A DNA stretch of 47,002 bases from an uncultured Erysipelotrichaceae bacterium (lineage in GTDB: Bacteria > Bacillota_I > Bacilli_A > Erysipelotrichales > Erysipelotrichaceae), in the NCBI GenBank assembly GCA_902778375.1, contig CACYXJ010000009.1:1-47002 (forward strand), given 5' to 3'. The notes beneath the pieces were generated by a model. That model was not told the DNA's origin. It ran no database searches and saw only the letters and a program-made list of their open reading frames with translations. This document shows, piece after piece, positions 16,445 to 25,399 of this stretch (the stretch's first letter is position 1; each line of letters opens with the position of its first letter). Both the position numbers and the translations under genes were made by a program.

Positions 16445-18325
16445 TCAGTCAGATTCACGGAATACTTCCAGTATCGCTTCCCGGATACATGCGGCATATC
16501 CTTCAGCACCGGAGTAGTTCAGATGTGTGCCGTCTTCAGCGAAATACTCGTCATGTCCTTCCGAAGCGGCATACCAGTCGATGATATAGGTGTTGGCATT
16601 GGCAGCTGCGAAATCCTTCATTTCCTGATTGTTGCTTTCCGCCCATTCGGTATGCGGTGCCCGGGCCGTCATCAGGAACAGCGGCGTATCAGCCGGAACC
16701 ATGTCACGCATGGTTTCAAGCGAGTCATATAGCGGACCGTTGGCGCCAAGCGAGAAGATCACCGCATCGCCGTCCCATCCGTTTTCGCTCTGATATGTTC
16801 CAAAGATGCTGTAGCTTTCCGTCGAATAGCGGTTGACTTCGGCATCCAGGATACTGTTCGGGAAAACTTCGTAGAAAGAATTCGTCGCTCCCAGAGATAC
16901 CGAATCACCAATCATCAGTATGTCGATATCATTGCAGATTTCTTCATCGGTTCTTTTTGCCGGCGGTTCAGCAGGTGTTTCCTCAGGTGTTTCTTCCGGT
17001 TCTTCAGCAGGAACTTCTTCCGGTTCGGCTTCTGTTTCCTGACGTTCCTTCATTTTTTCATCTTTGATCTGAGCTGCCTGTTCGGCCTGTCTTTCAAGCT
17101 CGTCCTTGTTTGCCAGTGCATTCTCCTTAGGAACAAAGGCGGCACATAACAGAGCACAGACAACCAGTGCCATCTGGCCGACAATAATCGGTGCGTTTAC
17201 AGTTCTGACTTTTTCCTTCCGGAGTCTTTGTTTTTCGGTTTCCGGTTCGGAAAGAAGAATCCGGATGCTCTTTGACACCACGCCCGTGCTGTATGGCACT
17301 TCGACAAAGAAATGCGAAAGAACACAGAGCAGGGCAGTCAGCAGGAATTCGCAGATAACAATCAGCAATCCGGCTTTCTGACCGCCGGAAAGCAGGAGAA
17401 TCACCGGATAATGCCATAGGTAGATACCAAACGAATACTCACCAAGGATCCGCAGCGGCGGCAGGCTGAGTGTCCGGGACAGGATACCGTTCCGTTTCAG
17501 AAGTGCCCATATGACAATTACTGCCAGCAGTGTGGCAATGATCTGACCGCCTCTGTACATGAAACTGCTGTAGCCGCTGATCAGGGCTGACATGGCCAGC
17601 AGTGCAATGACCGATGCGATTCCGGCAATTTCCGAAATAATGCCGGTTCTTTTTCTCAGCTGCGGTTCAAACAACGCGGCCAGACCGCCGGCAAGCAGCG
17701 AGAAGATCCTTGTGTCGGTCCCGTAATAGACACGGCTTGGATCGGCAGAAGGATCAAACAGGCCCCACATAAGAATCACGGATATAACAGAAAGCATTGC
17801 GAAAATCAGAGTCAGGAGCTGCCTTCTGTTTTTCTTCGCGGCAATCAGTACAAACAGCAGGGAAATAATCAGATAGAACTGCATTTCGATTGCCAGCGAC
17901 CAGAAATGTGTCAAAGGCGAGGGAGCGCCGGCGTTTTCGAAATATGACACCTTGTTGAAAATCTGCCACCAGTTGTTGTAGCCAAACAACGCCGAAGGTA
18001 TATCCGGCAGCGCTTTTGTAAACAGCACCCGGTTGAATATGGCGGTAAGAAGCACGGTAACCGTGATGAGAGCGATGACTGCCGGCATCAGCCTTCTGAT
18101 GCGCCGTTTCCAGAAATCAAGGAAATCGATTCTTCCGGTTCTTTCCGCTTCCGCAAGAAGATTGCGGACGATCAGGAATCCGGATGTCGCAAAGAAGATC
18201 GTGACCCCTAAAAGTCCGCCTTTGGCACAGCTGAATTTCATATGATATAAGACGACCATCAGGGCGGCGATTGCCTTGAAACCGTTCATTCCTGCGATAT
18301 ATCTTTTTTTCGTTTTTGCAGTCAT
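16445..18325 (-). CDS. OatA-like membrane O-acyltransferase with C-terminal SGNH domain
   Basis: A 626-residue integral membrane acyltransferase of the AT3-SGNH type, which moves acetyl groups from inside the cell to surface glycans such as peptidoglycan. The N-terminal part, about 390 residues, is the multi-span acyltransferase-3 domain (MNGFKAIAALMVVLYHMKF, then GVTIFFATSGFLI and FWSLAIEMQFYL). After a membrane segment comes an acidic Glu/Pro-rich linker, then the extracytoplasmic SGNH domain with IGDSVSLG and the DGTHL Asp-His pair. Start chosen at the second of two ATGs (6 bases after AGAGG); 18328 is possible. Lysozyme resistance is the known OatA role, but the exact target here is inferred. 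Confidence 0.9.
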   Translation of the reverse strand: MTAKTKKRYIAGMNGFKAIAALMVVLYHMKFSCAKGGLLGVTIFFATSGFLIVRNLLAEAERTGRIDFLDFWKRRIRRLMPAVIALITVTVLLTAIFNRVLFTKALPDIPSALFGYNNWWQIFNKVSYFENAGAPSPLTHFWSLAIEMQFYLIISLLFVLIAAKKNRRQLLTLIFAMLSVISVILMWGLFDPSADPSRVYYGTDTRIFSLLAGGLAALFEPQLRKRTGIISEIAGIASVIALLAMSALISGYSSFMYRGGQIIATLLAVIVIWALLKRNGILSRTLSLPPLRILGEYSFGIYLWHYPVILLLSGGQKAGLLIVICEFLLTALLCVLSHFFVEVPYSTGVVSKSIRILLSEPETEKQRLRKEKVRTVNAPIIVGQMALVVCALLCAAFVPKENALANKDELERQAEQAAQIKDEKMKERQETEAEPEEVPAEEPEETPEETPAEPPAKRTDEEICNDIDILMIGDSVSLGATNSFYEVFPNSILDAEVNRYSTESYSIFGTYQSENGWDGDAVIFSLGANGPLYDSLETMRDMVPADTPLFLMTARAPHTEWAESNNQEMKDFAAANANTYIIDWYAASEGHDEYFAEDGTHLNYSGAEGYAACIREAILEVFRESD

Positions 18326-18465
18326 CATTTTCCTCTGTCTGTAATCATACAACGCAACCCTTTGTAATGGAGAAAAAAAGCAGAGAAACCGGTCTTAAGT
18401 ATCCGCCGGAGAATCTTTTCACTGTGATAAGATTATGTATGCATACAGGAAAAGGAAATGACAAT

Positions 18466-19119
18466 ATGAAATACGATGGCGTGATTTTTGATTTTAACGG
18501 AACCCTGCTTTTTGACACGAAGTATCATGTCCTGGCATGGAACGAAATCTCGATGGAACTGTGCGGACGTCAGGTTACGGAGGAAATCATGGACAAAGAG
18601 ATTTCCGGTGTTCCGAATGTGGAGGCAATTCTTAAGATGAAACCGGATCTTACCCGTGAAGAGGCGGAGGTCTATTCAAAGAAGAAGGAAGAACTCTACC
18701 GTGACTTTCTCAGGAACGCACCGGGCGGTGAGCACCTGGTGAAGGGCGCTCCGGAACTGTTTGACTGGCTGAAGGAAAATGATATTCCCTTTATCATTGC
18801 CAGTGCCTCAATTATCGAAAATATCAGATTCTTCGTGGAATACTTCCATCTCGACAACTGGCTTGACCCGGATATGATCGTCTACGACGACGGCTCCTAT
18901 GCCGATAAGGTCAACATGTTTCTGGAAGCAAAAAAGAGAATCGGCGCTGATCATGTGCTGATCTTCGAGGATTCTCTTTCCGGGATTCAGTGTGCGCAGA
19001 AAATCGGAGCCGATGTGATTGCTCTGGAAACCGAAAGCATGAAGGAAGTATACCGGCAGTATCCGAATGTGATCCATACGATGAAGGATTACAGTGAAGT
19101 AATCGATTATCTGAAGTAA
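18466..19119 (+). CDS. HAD-superfamily hydrolase, beta-phosphoglucomutase/phosphatase-like
   Basis: A 217-residue HAD hydrolase with a helical cap. Motif I is DFNGTLLF (D9-x-N11): the nucleophile is present but the usual second Asp, the general acid, is Asn. Motif II is the serine in IIASAS; the C-terminal EDSLSGIQCAQKIGADVIAL is the typical motif IV and following helix. Overall shape fits sugar-phosphate phosphatases or phosphoglucomutase-like enzymes. The ATG at 18466 follows AGGAAAAGGA. An in-frame TTG at 18316 lies before the likely promoter and is rejected. It converges with the fructoselysine genes, ending at a shared hairpin. Substrate unknown. Confidence 0.85.
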   Translation: MKYDGVIFDFNGTLLFDTKYHVLAWNEISMELCGRQVTEEIMDKEISGVPNVEAILKMKPDLTREEAEVYSKKKEELYRDFLRNAPGGEHLVKGAPELFDWLKENDIPFIIASASIIENIRFFVEYFHLDNWLDPDMIVYDDGSYADKVNMFLEAKKRIGADHVLIFEDSLSGIQCAQKIGADVIALETESMKEVYRQYPNVIHTMKDYSEVIDYLK

Positions 19120-19143
19120 GACATGCACACAGCATGTCTTTTT
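19118..19143 (+). terminator. Terminator after the HAD hydrolase
   Basis: AGACATGC and GCATGTCT pair around ACACA, followed by TTTTT. The convergent frlB gene ends at 19143, so the hairpin may also act on its transcript, though with a poorer T run. Confidence 0.88.
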
Positions 19144-20195
19144 CAGTAGTCAAACCGGCGGTAGTAACGTCTTATGGAACGGGAGTGATCCAGTTCATAT
19201 TCGAGCCAGGCATCCACCCGGTTCATGACGGAGCGCATGATCAGATGGCTGACCGTACCGCGGTATTTTTCATCGATGCCAGTCATTGCGTAATCCCTGG
19301 TGTCAATAATGACATAATTTTCAGAAACGCGGGGCAGGAAACGGGCGACCCGTTCAGCCAGCGGCCGCTGTTCATCTTCGCCGACAAACAATGTGACAGG
19401 GACATTGCCGGTGATGATTTCCAGCATGCCGTGGAAGAATTCCTGGGCTGAAACACAGATGCTTTTGATCCACAGCTGTTCCGCCCAGTAGCACATGGCG
19501 CAGGAATAGGCGGCACCGTACTGATTGCCGGAAGCGATGAAATAATGCGGCATATCCGGGTTCTGCTTCAGGTCTGCGGCTGTTTTTTCCGCATATGCTC
19601 TGGCCCAGGCATCGCTTTCCTTTTCGACATTGACAAGTCCTTCGGCAAGATACTGTTCCATCTGCCGGCAGTATTCTGAATAGTCATCAAATTCGTGATT
19701 CAGATACATCAGATAGCTGCAGGTCATATAGAACTTCAGCTGTTCGTTTTGGGGATAGGAAATGACCCAGTCGGCAGTTTCCGCCAGCGGGGTTGCCGGT
19801 GTATCCACAAATGCGAATATTCTTGCGCCTAGCGTATGCGCTTTCTCTGCCATGGCGAGCATTTCTTTCGTGGTACCGGATACGGAGGAGCAGATCACGA
19901 TCGAACGGGAAGTGAAGCGTTTCCTTCCGGTAGTAATAAACTCTGCCGCATTCTCCGCATATACAGGAAGACCGGAGCGGCCGCGCATATATACTTCCGC
20001 CTGCATGGCTGAGGCATAGGTGCCACCGATGCCGGTGAAATAGATGCCGTCGAAACCGCTGTTCCATATTTCATCGACGATTTGTTCGATTTTCGGCCGC
20101 AGTGCCAGGGCACCGCTGATACCTGCAAAAAGCTCTTCTTCGTTAAAATTCCGCAGTTCTGCGGGATCATTGTTTCCTGATCTGTCTGTGGTCAT
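19143..20195 (-). CDS. frlB: SIS-domain deglycase, FrlB-like (fructoselysine 6-phosphate deglycase)
   Basis: A 350-residue cytosolic double-SIS protein. FrlB cleaves fructoselysine 6-phosphate to glucose 6-phosphate and lysine. Seen: the first SIS domain with GIGGTYASAMQAE and SSVSGTTKEML, and the second with IASGNQYGAAYS, AQEFFHGMLEI (conserved Glu and His) and GEDEQRPLAERV. The C-terminus RRYYRRFDY matches the basic tail I know from Bacillus FrlB. It starts 12 bases after the kinase gene, with GGAAGGAG upstream. No fructoselysine transporter or GntR-type regulator is within view, so uptake must be encoded elsewhere. A related glycation-product deglycase is the main alternative. Confidence 0.82.
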   Translation of the reverse strand: MTTDRSGNNDPAELRNFNEEELFAGISGALALRPKIEQIVDEIWNSGFDGIYFTGIGGTYASAMQAEVYMRGRSGLPVYAENAAEFITTGRKRFTSRSIVICSSVSGTTKEMLAMAEKAHTLGARIFAFVDTPATPLAETADWVISYPQNEQLKFYMTCSYLMYLNHEFDDYSEYCRQMEQYLAEGLVNVEKESDAWARAYAEKTAADLKQNPDMPHYFIASGNQYGAAYSCAMCYWAEQLWIKSICVSAQEFFHGMLEIITGNVPVTLFVGEDEQRPLAERVARFLPRVSENYVIIDTRDYAMTGIDEKYRGTVSHLIMRSVMNRVDAWLEYELDHSRSIRRYYRRFDY

Positions 20196-20207
20196 TGCCG
20201 CTCCTTC

Positions 20208-21008
20208 CTACTGGCAAAAAGCACCATGGTATTTCAAAACCGGCAGGGCGTTTTCCGAGCCGATCCGCATGCACTCTTCAATGGACTCTCCGGCAAGGTA
20301 GCCTTTCAGGAAACCGGCAATATAACTGTCACCGGCACCGAGTGTGTCGACAATTTCTTCGGCCGGTACGATCCGGTATTTGCAGATGCCGCTGCTGTCC
20401 ATGCATACCGAACCTTTGGAACTGCACATGGCGATCACCAGGGACGGACCGTGGCGGAGGATCTCCAGCATTTCGCCGACAATGGTTTCAAAGTCTTCTT
20501 CACATGAGAAGAAGAACAGATCGCAGTATTTCATCGCTTCGACAGCCGCCGGATCTTCCGGTCTGTCGGCAGCGTCAAAAGCAAGCAAAAGTCCTTCCTG
20601 CTTCAGTTTTTTCAGCAGTTCTTCCTGTTGTCCCCAAAGATCTGTCAAAGCAATGTCATGGGTTTTGATAAAGGCGATATCATCTTCGCTGAGACGATAC
20701 TCCTGCATGACGCCTTCGTCATAGTCGCCGAGTACTCTGTCATTTTCATTCAGCGATACATCACATACAGCAGTTCTGCCGTTCTGTCTGCGGAAATGGG
20801 AAAGATCAATTTTCCTGTCCTGCAGTGTCCGCATGACGAGATCCCCGTAGGAATCGCTGCCTACACAACTGAGAAGAGAAACGGGCATTCCCAGTTCGGC
20901 CGCGTAAACAGCGGTATTCACCGGCCCGCCGCCGACAAATGGTTTTCCGCCCTCAAGATTGGAATAAAAGTCAATACAGCAGCTTCCGAAACAAACCAGA
21001 CGCTTCAT
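20208..21008 (-). CDS. frlD: PfkB-family kinase, FrlD-like (fructoselysine 6-kinase)
   Basis: A 266-residue ribokinase-family sugar kinase. FrlD phosphorylates fructoselysine at C6 before FrlB cleaves it. Seen: the N-terminal CFGSCCIDFY, GGGPVNTAVYAAELG, VGSDSYGDLV, the FrlD-like DRVLGDYDEGVM, the C-terminal active-site DTLGAGDSYIAGFL (catalytic Asp), and the end YHGAFCQ, close to the YHGA ending of E. coli FrlD. The start at 21008 (MKRLVCFG) fits the family; a TTG at 21014 is closer to AGGA and possible. A TATAAT box on the minus strand lies at 21038-21043. First of a two-gene operon with frlB. Confidence 0.83.
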   Translation of the reverse strand: MKRLVCFGSCCIDFYSNLEGGKPFVGGGPVNTAVYAAELGMPVSLLSCVGSDSYGDLVMRTLQDRKIDLSHFRRQNGRTAVCDVSLNENDRVLGDYDEGVMQEYRLSEDDIAFIKTHDIALTDLWGQQEELLKKLKQEGLLLAFDAADRPEDPAAVEAMKYCDLFFFSCEEDFETIVGEMLEILRHGPSLVIAMCSSKGSVCMDSSGICKYRIVPAEEIVDTLGAGDSYIAGFLKGYLAGESIEECMRIGSENALPVLKYHGAFCQ

Positions 21009-21152
21009 GTTCAACCACCATCCTTTTTGATATACCTATTATATTAGCAAGCGTAAAGATAAGATGCATCATCAATGATTAATAAAGGCTGAGTTCGCGG
21101 ATACAAATAACGGAGAGTTATGAAATAATAAAAACAGAAAGCGAGAATAAAC

Positions 21153-21710
21153 ATGAGAAAAGATTTTGGCAAAAAAACAATAATAACTCCGCTGCCGGTC
21201 GTGATCATCGGAACATATGATGAAAACGGTGTTCCGAATGCCATGAACGCAGCCTGGGCAGGGCAGGTGGACAGCGACCAGATCATTGTCAGTCTTTCCA
21301 AACATAAGACCACGGACAATCTGGAACTGAAAAAGGAATTCACAGTATCGTTTGCCACGAAGGATACCGTCACGGCTTCCGATTATTTCGGCATCGAATC
21401 CGGCCGTAATGTCAACAAGATCGAAAAAGCTGGTTTCCATGCGGTAAAGAGTGCCTATGTCGACGCTCCCATCTTTACCGAATATCCGCTGACGCTGGAA
21501 TGCCGCGTCGTCGAACTGCAGCCGGATACGGAAGGTTATCTTCTGATCGGCGAAACAGTCAACATGAGCGCGGATGAATCAGTGCTGACAGACGGCAAGA
21601 TTGACCTCGGAAAGGTGGAACCGGTCATGTTCGACTCTGCCATGAATAAATACCGTGTCGTTGGTGAAGTTGTCGCCGATGCGTTCAAAGAAGGAATGAA
21701 ACTGAAATAA
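21153..21710 (+). CDS. Flavin reductase-like FMN-binding protein
   Basis: A 185-residue protein of the flavin reductase/DIM6-NTAB fold, which binds FMN and often reduces flavin or handles redox stress. Seen: the N-terminal PLPVVIIGTYDENGVPNAMN, WAGQVDSDQIIVSLSKHK and FTVSFATKD, all characteristic of the family, and FGIESGRNVNKIEKAGF. There is no partner monooxygenase beside it, so the natural acceptor is unknown. A weak ribosome binding site (GCGAGA) precedes the ATG. The TIR-domain gene begins 18 bases downstream and may be co-transcribed, though a functional link is not obvious. Confidence 0.9.
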   Translation: MRKDFGKKTIITPLPVVIIGTYDENGVPNAMNAAWAGQVDSDQIIVSLSKHKTTDNLELKKEFTVSFATKDTVTASDYFGIESGRNVNKIEKAGFHAVKSAYVDAPIFTEYPLTLECRVVELQPDTEGYLLIGETVNMSADESVLTDGKIDLGKVEPVMFDSAMNKYRVVGEVVADAFKEGMKLK

Positions 21711-21728
21711 AGCAACAGGAAAACAGCA

Positions 21729-24700
21729 ATGGATGCAGTAAAGTACGATGCGTTTATATCCTACCGGCATAATGAGCGCGACAGCGCTGTAGCCCGGGAA
21801 ATCCAGAACCGTCTGGAGCGTTTTCGTATACCTTCTGCGATTCAGAAAGCCTATGGCGTCAAGGAAATCAAAAGAATCTTCCGCGATGAGGCGGAATTTG
21901 ACATCGGAAGCGATCTGGGCAAAAAAATCGACGATGCCCTGGCTGCGTCCGGGTATCTGATTGTCATCTGCTCCGACGCCTATAACGAATCGAAATGGTG
22001 TCTGCATGAAATTGAAGAATTTCTGAAGACCCATGACCGCTCGCATGTTCTGACCGTGCTTTCCGAAGGTGAGCCGCCGGGAATATTTCCGGAGATGCTT
22101 TGTTCCTGTGAAGAGACCATAGAAGCGGAAGACGGTTCTTCTGTGACAGTACAGAGGATCTGTGAACCGCTGGCCTGCGATTACCGCAAACCGTTCAAGG
22201 AAGCGGAAAAGACAGAACTGCCGCGTCTGCTGGCGGCTTTGATCGGCTGTACGTATGATGAACTGATCATGCGCCGGGAACAGTACCGACGCAAAAGACT
22301 TACGGCTCTTACATCGGTGATTGCGGCATTGTCGGCAATCGCGGTCTCCTATCTGTCCTATTCCAATGCCACGATCCGCAGACACTATCTGCAGACCCTG
22401 ATCAAGGAATCCAATACTCTTTCGGTACAGTCGCTGGAAGCTTATGACGGCAATGACCGTCTGCAGGCACTGGCATATGCCTTGGAAGCTTTGCCGGATG
22501 AAACCCTGGACCGGCCGGTGACGCCGGAAGCGGTCTATGCACTACAGAGGGCTGCCGGCATCTATGAACTGCCGGGTACATTGAAGGAAACAGCGGTCTT
22601 TAAAGAAGCTTCTGCCATCACAGACGCAGTGATTGACAGCAGCGGAAGCAGACTTGTCTATCTGGATGAAGCAATGACGGTGACAGCAGTGGATCTTGCG
22701 AATAAGGAAAAGACTGCTGTATGGCAGCTGGATGGGGATACTGCTGTGGATCTGATGTGTGACGATCAGGATCTGCTGTATGTCTGCCATAACGGGACTG
22801 TCAGCTGTTTCGATTTTGCCGGCAACCAGATCTGGAATACGCCGCTGCAGTTCATGGTGGCCAACCGCATGCATATGTCTGACGACGGAGAATATATTGC
22901 GGCAGCGGATGCGTTTGCTGTACAGGTCATGCGCCGGGACGGATCTCCCTATGCCAGCTACCGGTATCCGGAAGAACTGGGCGGTTATTTCAAGGATGTC
23001 TGCTGGGCTCCGGACGGAAACACACTGGCGGTGATCTGTCATCAGGAGAGCGGTCATGAGCAGGCTGGTTTCTTCGATGAGGAAAGCGGTCATTTCACTT
23101 TGGACGAAACCGTAGTCAGTTCAATTACTGATATTTTCTTCATTGATCCGCAGCATCTTGTCATCGTATCTCCGGCAAACAGTGATACGACCTATTCCGA
23201 ACAGGAACAGACACTGTATACCTATGAGAACACCCTGCATCTGCGCTGTCTGAGCAGGGAACTTGAAGAGGTATGGAGCACCGATCTTCCGTATTCGCAT
23301 CTCAGTCTGCCGTTTCAGCACTTCATGACTTCCATTGATGACAAGGACGTACTGGTCTGCATGGCTGAAGATCATCTCACAGTTCTCGATCCCCAGGACG
23401 GGTCTGTCATTCATCAGTATGATGCCGGCAGTGCTGTTGCTGCTGTCGTGGAAATTGACGCAAAACACGCACGCATGATAACGGCCGACGGCAATGAGGT
23501 CACTGCCTGGAACGAAAACGGAGAGAGTCTGATGCGCAGGAATTATCCTGACAAAATCACGAAAGCACTCTTTACCGGAAACAGCGGCGCAATGGACTTC
23601 CGCGTGTGTCTGCTCAGTCAGGGCAATCTTTCTGTATTCGAAAATGCCTGGGATAAAAACCTGCAGCTGGCTCAGGATGCAGTCATGCCTTCGTTTCCGG
23701 AAGCGATGATATCTGACGGGGAAACAATCACTGTCTGTGACGGCAGGAAACTGATTGCCTATCAGTGCGGCAGTCATGAAGTAATATCGGCAAGTGAATC
23801 CGCGGAAGGAAAAACCAGGATCCTGGCAGGGTGGAGCGATGAACAGCAGCCGGTCTCGTATCTGCTTTCCCAAAACGGAGAAATCGATGTCGAGATCACG
23901 GATCCAAAGAGCGGTAAAACAGTCCGTTCCTTCCGCCTGCCGGCACGGGAATACAATGCCGATATGGGCATCCTGGAAATGTACGCGCAGAAATACGGCG
24001 GTGATGATCCGGAAGAGGAAATCCATCAGTTCCTGATGATGACATATCATCATTATCCGCCGGCTGTTCTGAGCAACGGGCTTCTCTACAGCCATTCCTA
24101 CGAGGATCCCAATAAGATCCATATCACCGATCTGTCGGGAAGCGACAGGACAGTGACAGTGGCAGAAACCGGTCTGCTTTACCGCAGTCAGAACGATTAC
24201 GATCTTTCCGTCCTTGTACCGGATCCTTCCGGCAGATATCTTTACACGGTTCAGCGTTCCGGAAGGGGAGGATACTGTGGCTTGCTGATCAGCACGGAAA
24301 ACGGCAGTTTTGTCCAGCTGAAGGAAACAGCCGGCGTCAGTGCACCGGAGGGAATCTGGAATCAGGATGGCAGCCGTCTGGCAGTTTGTAGCCGGGATGG
24401 AATCATGATCTATGATGTTTCCGGCTCGCTTCTGAAACGGTATGACTATGAGACTTCAGCCGGTCTGCAGGCTGCCTGGAACGGTTCAGATCTGCTTGTC
24501 ATCAGCGAAGATCAGAAAGCTTTCCTGTATGGGGAAGACGGAACAGTCCGCCAGTCCTGGAATCTGGCTTTTGAAAACAGATATCTTTACAGCGGCGGCT
24601 ATCTGAAAATCACAATGAATGGCAGTGAGGCTGTCATCCATGATGACAATACTTTACAGATGATTGATCTTTCTCAGGAAGGCACAAGACCGGTCGTGTA

Positions 24701-24857
24701 TGTTCCGCACAATGCTCTGGGATATGTCAATGAAACAGAGGAAATTATCGTCGCTGCCGATCTGACGGGTGACGGGAAATACTGCGCCGGATTCTTCCGC
24801 CGCTGCAGTGTGGAAGATATGATCCGCATCGGCAATGAAATTCTCAACGGACAATAA
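21729..24857 (+). CDS. Membrane-anchored TIR-domain protein with C-terminal beta-propeller
   Basis: A 1042-residue protein. Residues 5-175 are a TIR domain: DAFISYRHNERD at the start, RIFRDEAEFDIGSDL, then GYLIVICSDAYNESKWCLHE, in which E94 sits where NAD-cleaving TIR domains have their catalytic glutamate. One membrane helix follows (about 191-213, preceded by RRKR). Then comes a short helical stretch (LQALAYALEALP, RPVTPEAVYALQRA) that usually precedes WD40-type domains. The rest (about 285-1042) consists of beta-rich repeats with SDDGEYIAAADAF and WNQDGSRLAVCSRDG, consistent with one or two propellers. With RRKR on the cytosolic side, the TIR would be inside and the propeller outside (inference). 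Possibly a signal-triggered NADase or scaffold. Confidence 0.82.
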   Translation: MDAVKYDAFISYRHNERDSAVAREIQNRLERFRIPSAIQKAYGVKEIKRIFRDEAEFDIGSDLGKKIDDALAASGYLIVICSDAYNESKWCLHEIEEFLKTHDRSHVLTVLSEGEPPGIFPEMLCSCEETIEAEDGSSVTVQRICEPLACDYRKPFKEAEKTELPRLLAALIGCTYDELIMRREQYRRKRLTALTSVIAALSAIAVSYLSYSNATIRRHYLQTLIKESNTLSVQSLEAYDGNDRLQALAYALEALPDETLDRPVTPEAVYALQRAAGIYELPGTLKETAVFKEASAITDAVIDSSGSRLVYLDEAMTVTAVDLANKEKTAVWQLDGDTAVDLMCDDQDLLYVCHNGTVSCFDFAGNQIWNTPLQFMVANRMHMSDDGEYIAAADAFAVQVMRRDGSPYASYRYPEELGGYFKDVCWAPDGNTLAVICHQESGHEQAGFFDEESGHFTLDETVVSSITDIFFIDPQHLVIVSPANSDTTYSEQEQTLYTYENTLHLRCLSRELEEVWSTDLPYSHLSLPFQHFMTSIDDKDVLVCMAEDHLTVLDPQDGSVIHQYDAGSAVAAVVEIDAKHARMITADGNEVTAWNENGESLMRRNYPDKITKALFTGNSGAMDFRVCLLSQGNLSVFENAWDKNLQLAQDAVMPSFPEAMISDGETITVCDGRKLIAYQCGSHEVISASESAEGKTRILAGWSDEQQPVSYLLSQNGEIDVEITDPKSGKTVRSFRLPAREYNADMGILEMYAQKYGGDDPEEEIHQFLMMTYHHYPPAVLSNGLLYSHSYEDPNKIHITDLSGSDRTVTVAETGLLYRSQNDYDLSVLVPDPSGRYLYTVQRSGRGGYCGLLISTENGSFVQLKETAGVSAPEGIWNQDGSRLAVCSRDGIMIYDVSGSLLKRYDYETSAGLQAAWNGSDLLVISEDQKAFLYGEDGTVRQSWNLAFENRYLYSGGYLKITMNGSEAVIHDDNTLQMIDLSQEGTRPVVYVPHNALGYVNETEEIIVAADLTGDGKYCAGFFRRCSVEDMIRIGNEILNGQ

Positions 24858-24860
24858 GAA

Positions 24861-24907
24861 AAGAATGATCTCTTCTTTATTCGGGACAGAAATCATTCTT
24901 TTTTTTA
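24861..24907. terminator. Terminator between the TIR gene and ridA
   Basis: AAGAATGAT and ATCATTCTT pair around a 22-base loop that can partly fold, followed by T8. T-rich sequence also flanks the other strand, so it can serve both convergent genes. Confidence 0.82.
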
Positions 24908-24908
24908 T

Positions 24909-25286
24909 TTATTCGGGAATTTCCGCGATTGCTTCGATTTCACACATGGCACCGGCCGGCAGTGTCTTTACCGCAACGCAGCTGCGGGCAGGCTTGGAGG
25001 TGAAATACTTTTCGTATACTTTATTGAACGCCGCGAAATCATTCATATCAGCCAGGAAGCAGGTGGTCTTGACTACATGATCATAGTCTGTGCCGGCGGC
25101 ATTCAGAACAGCACCGACATTGCGGCAGCTCTGCTCTGCCTGGGCTTCGATGGTGTCAGCCATCGGTCTGCCATCAGGATATGCTCCAATCTGGCCGGAA
25201 GAAAAGAAGAGACCGCCGGCGATATAGCCATGGGAATAGGGGCCGATTGCTTTCGGCGCGTTTTCTGCGAATATCTGTTTCATCAT
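24909..25286 (-). CDS. ridA: RidA-family enamine/imine deaminase
   Basis: A 125-residue RidA/YjgF protein, normal length. It hydrolyses reactive enamine or imine intermediates released by PLP enzymes, protecting the cell. Seen: APKAIGPYSHGYIAGG, FSSGQIG, and the C-terminal RSCVAVKTLPAGAMCEIEAIA with the conserved substrate-binding Arg and Glu. An AGGAGG site lies 5 bases before the first of two ATG codons. The gene stands alone, convergent with the TIR gene and divergent from the lipoprotein gene. Some paralogues have other deaminase roles. Confidence 0.93.
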   Translation of the reverse strand: MMKQIFAENAPKAIGPYSHGYIAGGLFFSSGQIGAYPDGRPMADTIEAQAEQSCRNVGAVLNAAGTDYDHVVKTTCFLADMNDFAAFNKVYEKYFTSKPARSCVAVKTLPAGAMCEIEAIAEIPE

Positions 25287-25399
25287 CAGATCCTCCTGTA
25301 TTCATAATGATACAGGAACAAACACAAAATTGTTTTGATATGTACACACAAAGTTCACATTGCATCTATATGATAAGTGCATACAACAGGAGGCAGACT

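Noticed and set aside
23121..24122. 333-codon minus-strand frame opposite the TIR/propeller gene as a separate gene
   Set aside because: No ribosome binding site or recognisable motif; the plus-strand protein is continuous over this region.
21729..24857. TIR gene plus flavin reductase as a defence operon
   Set aside because: The two genes are 18 bases apart, but the flavin reductase is a common housekeeping-type protein and no other defence genes are nearby. Adjacency alone does not support a system.
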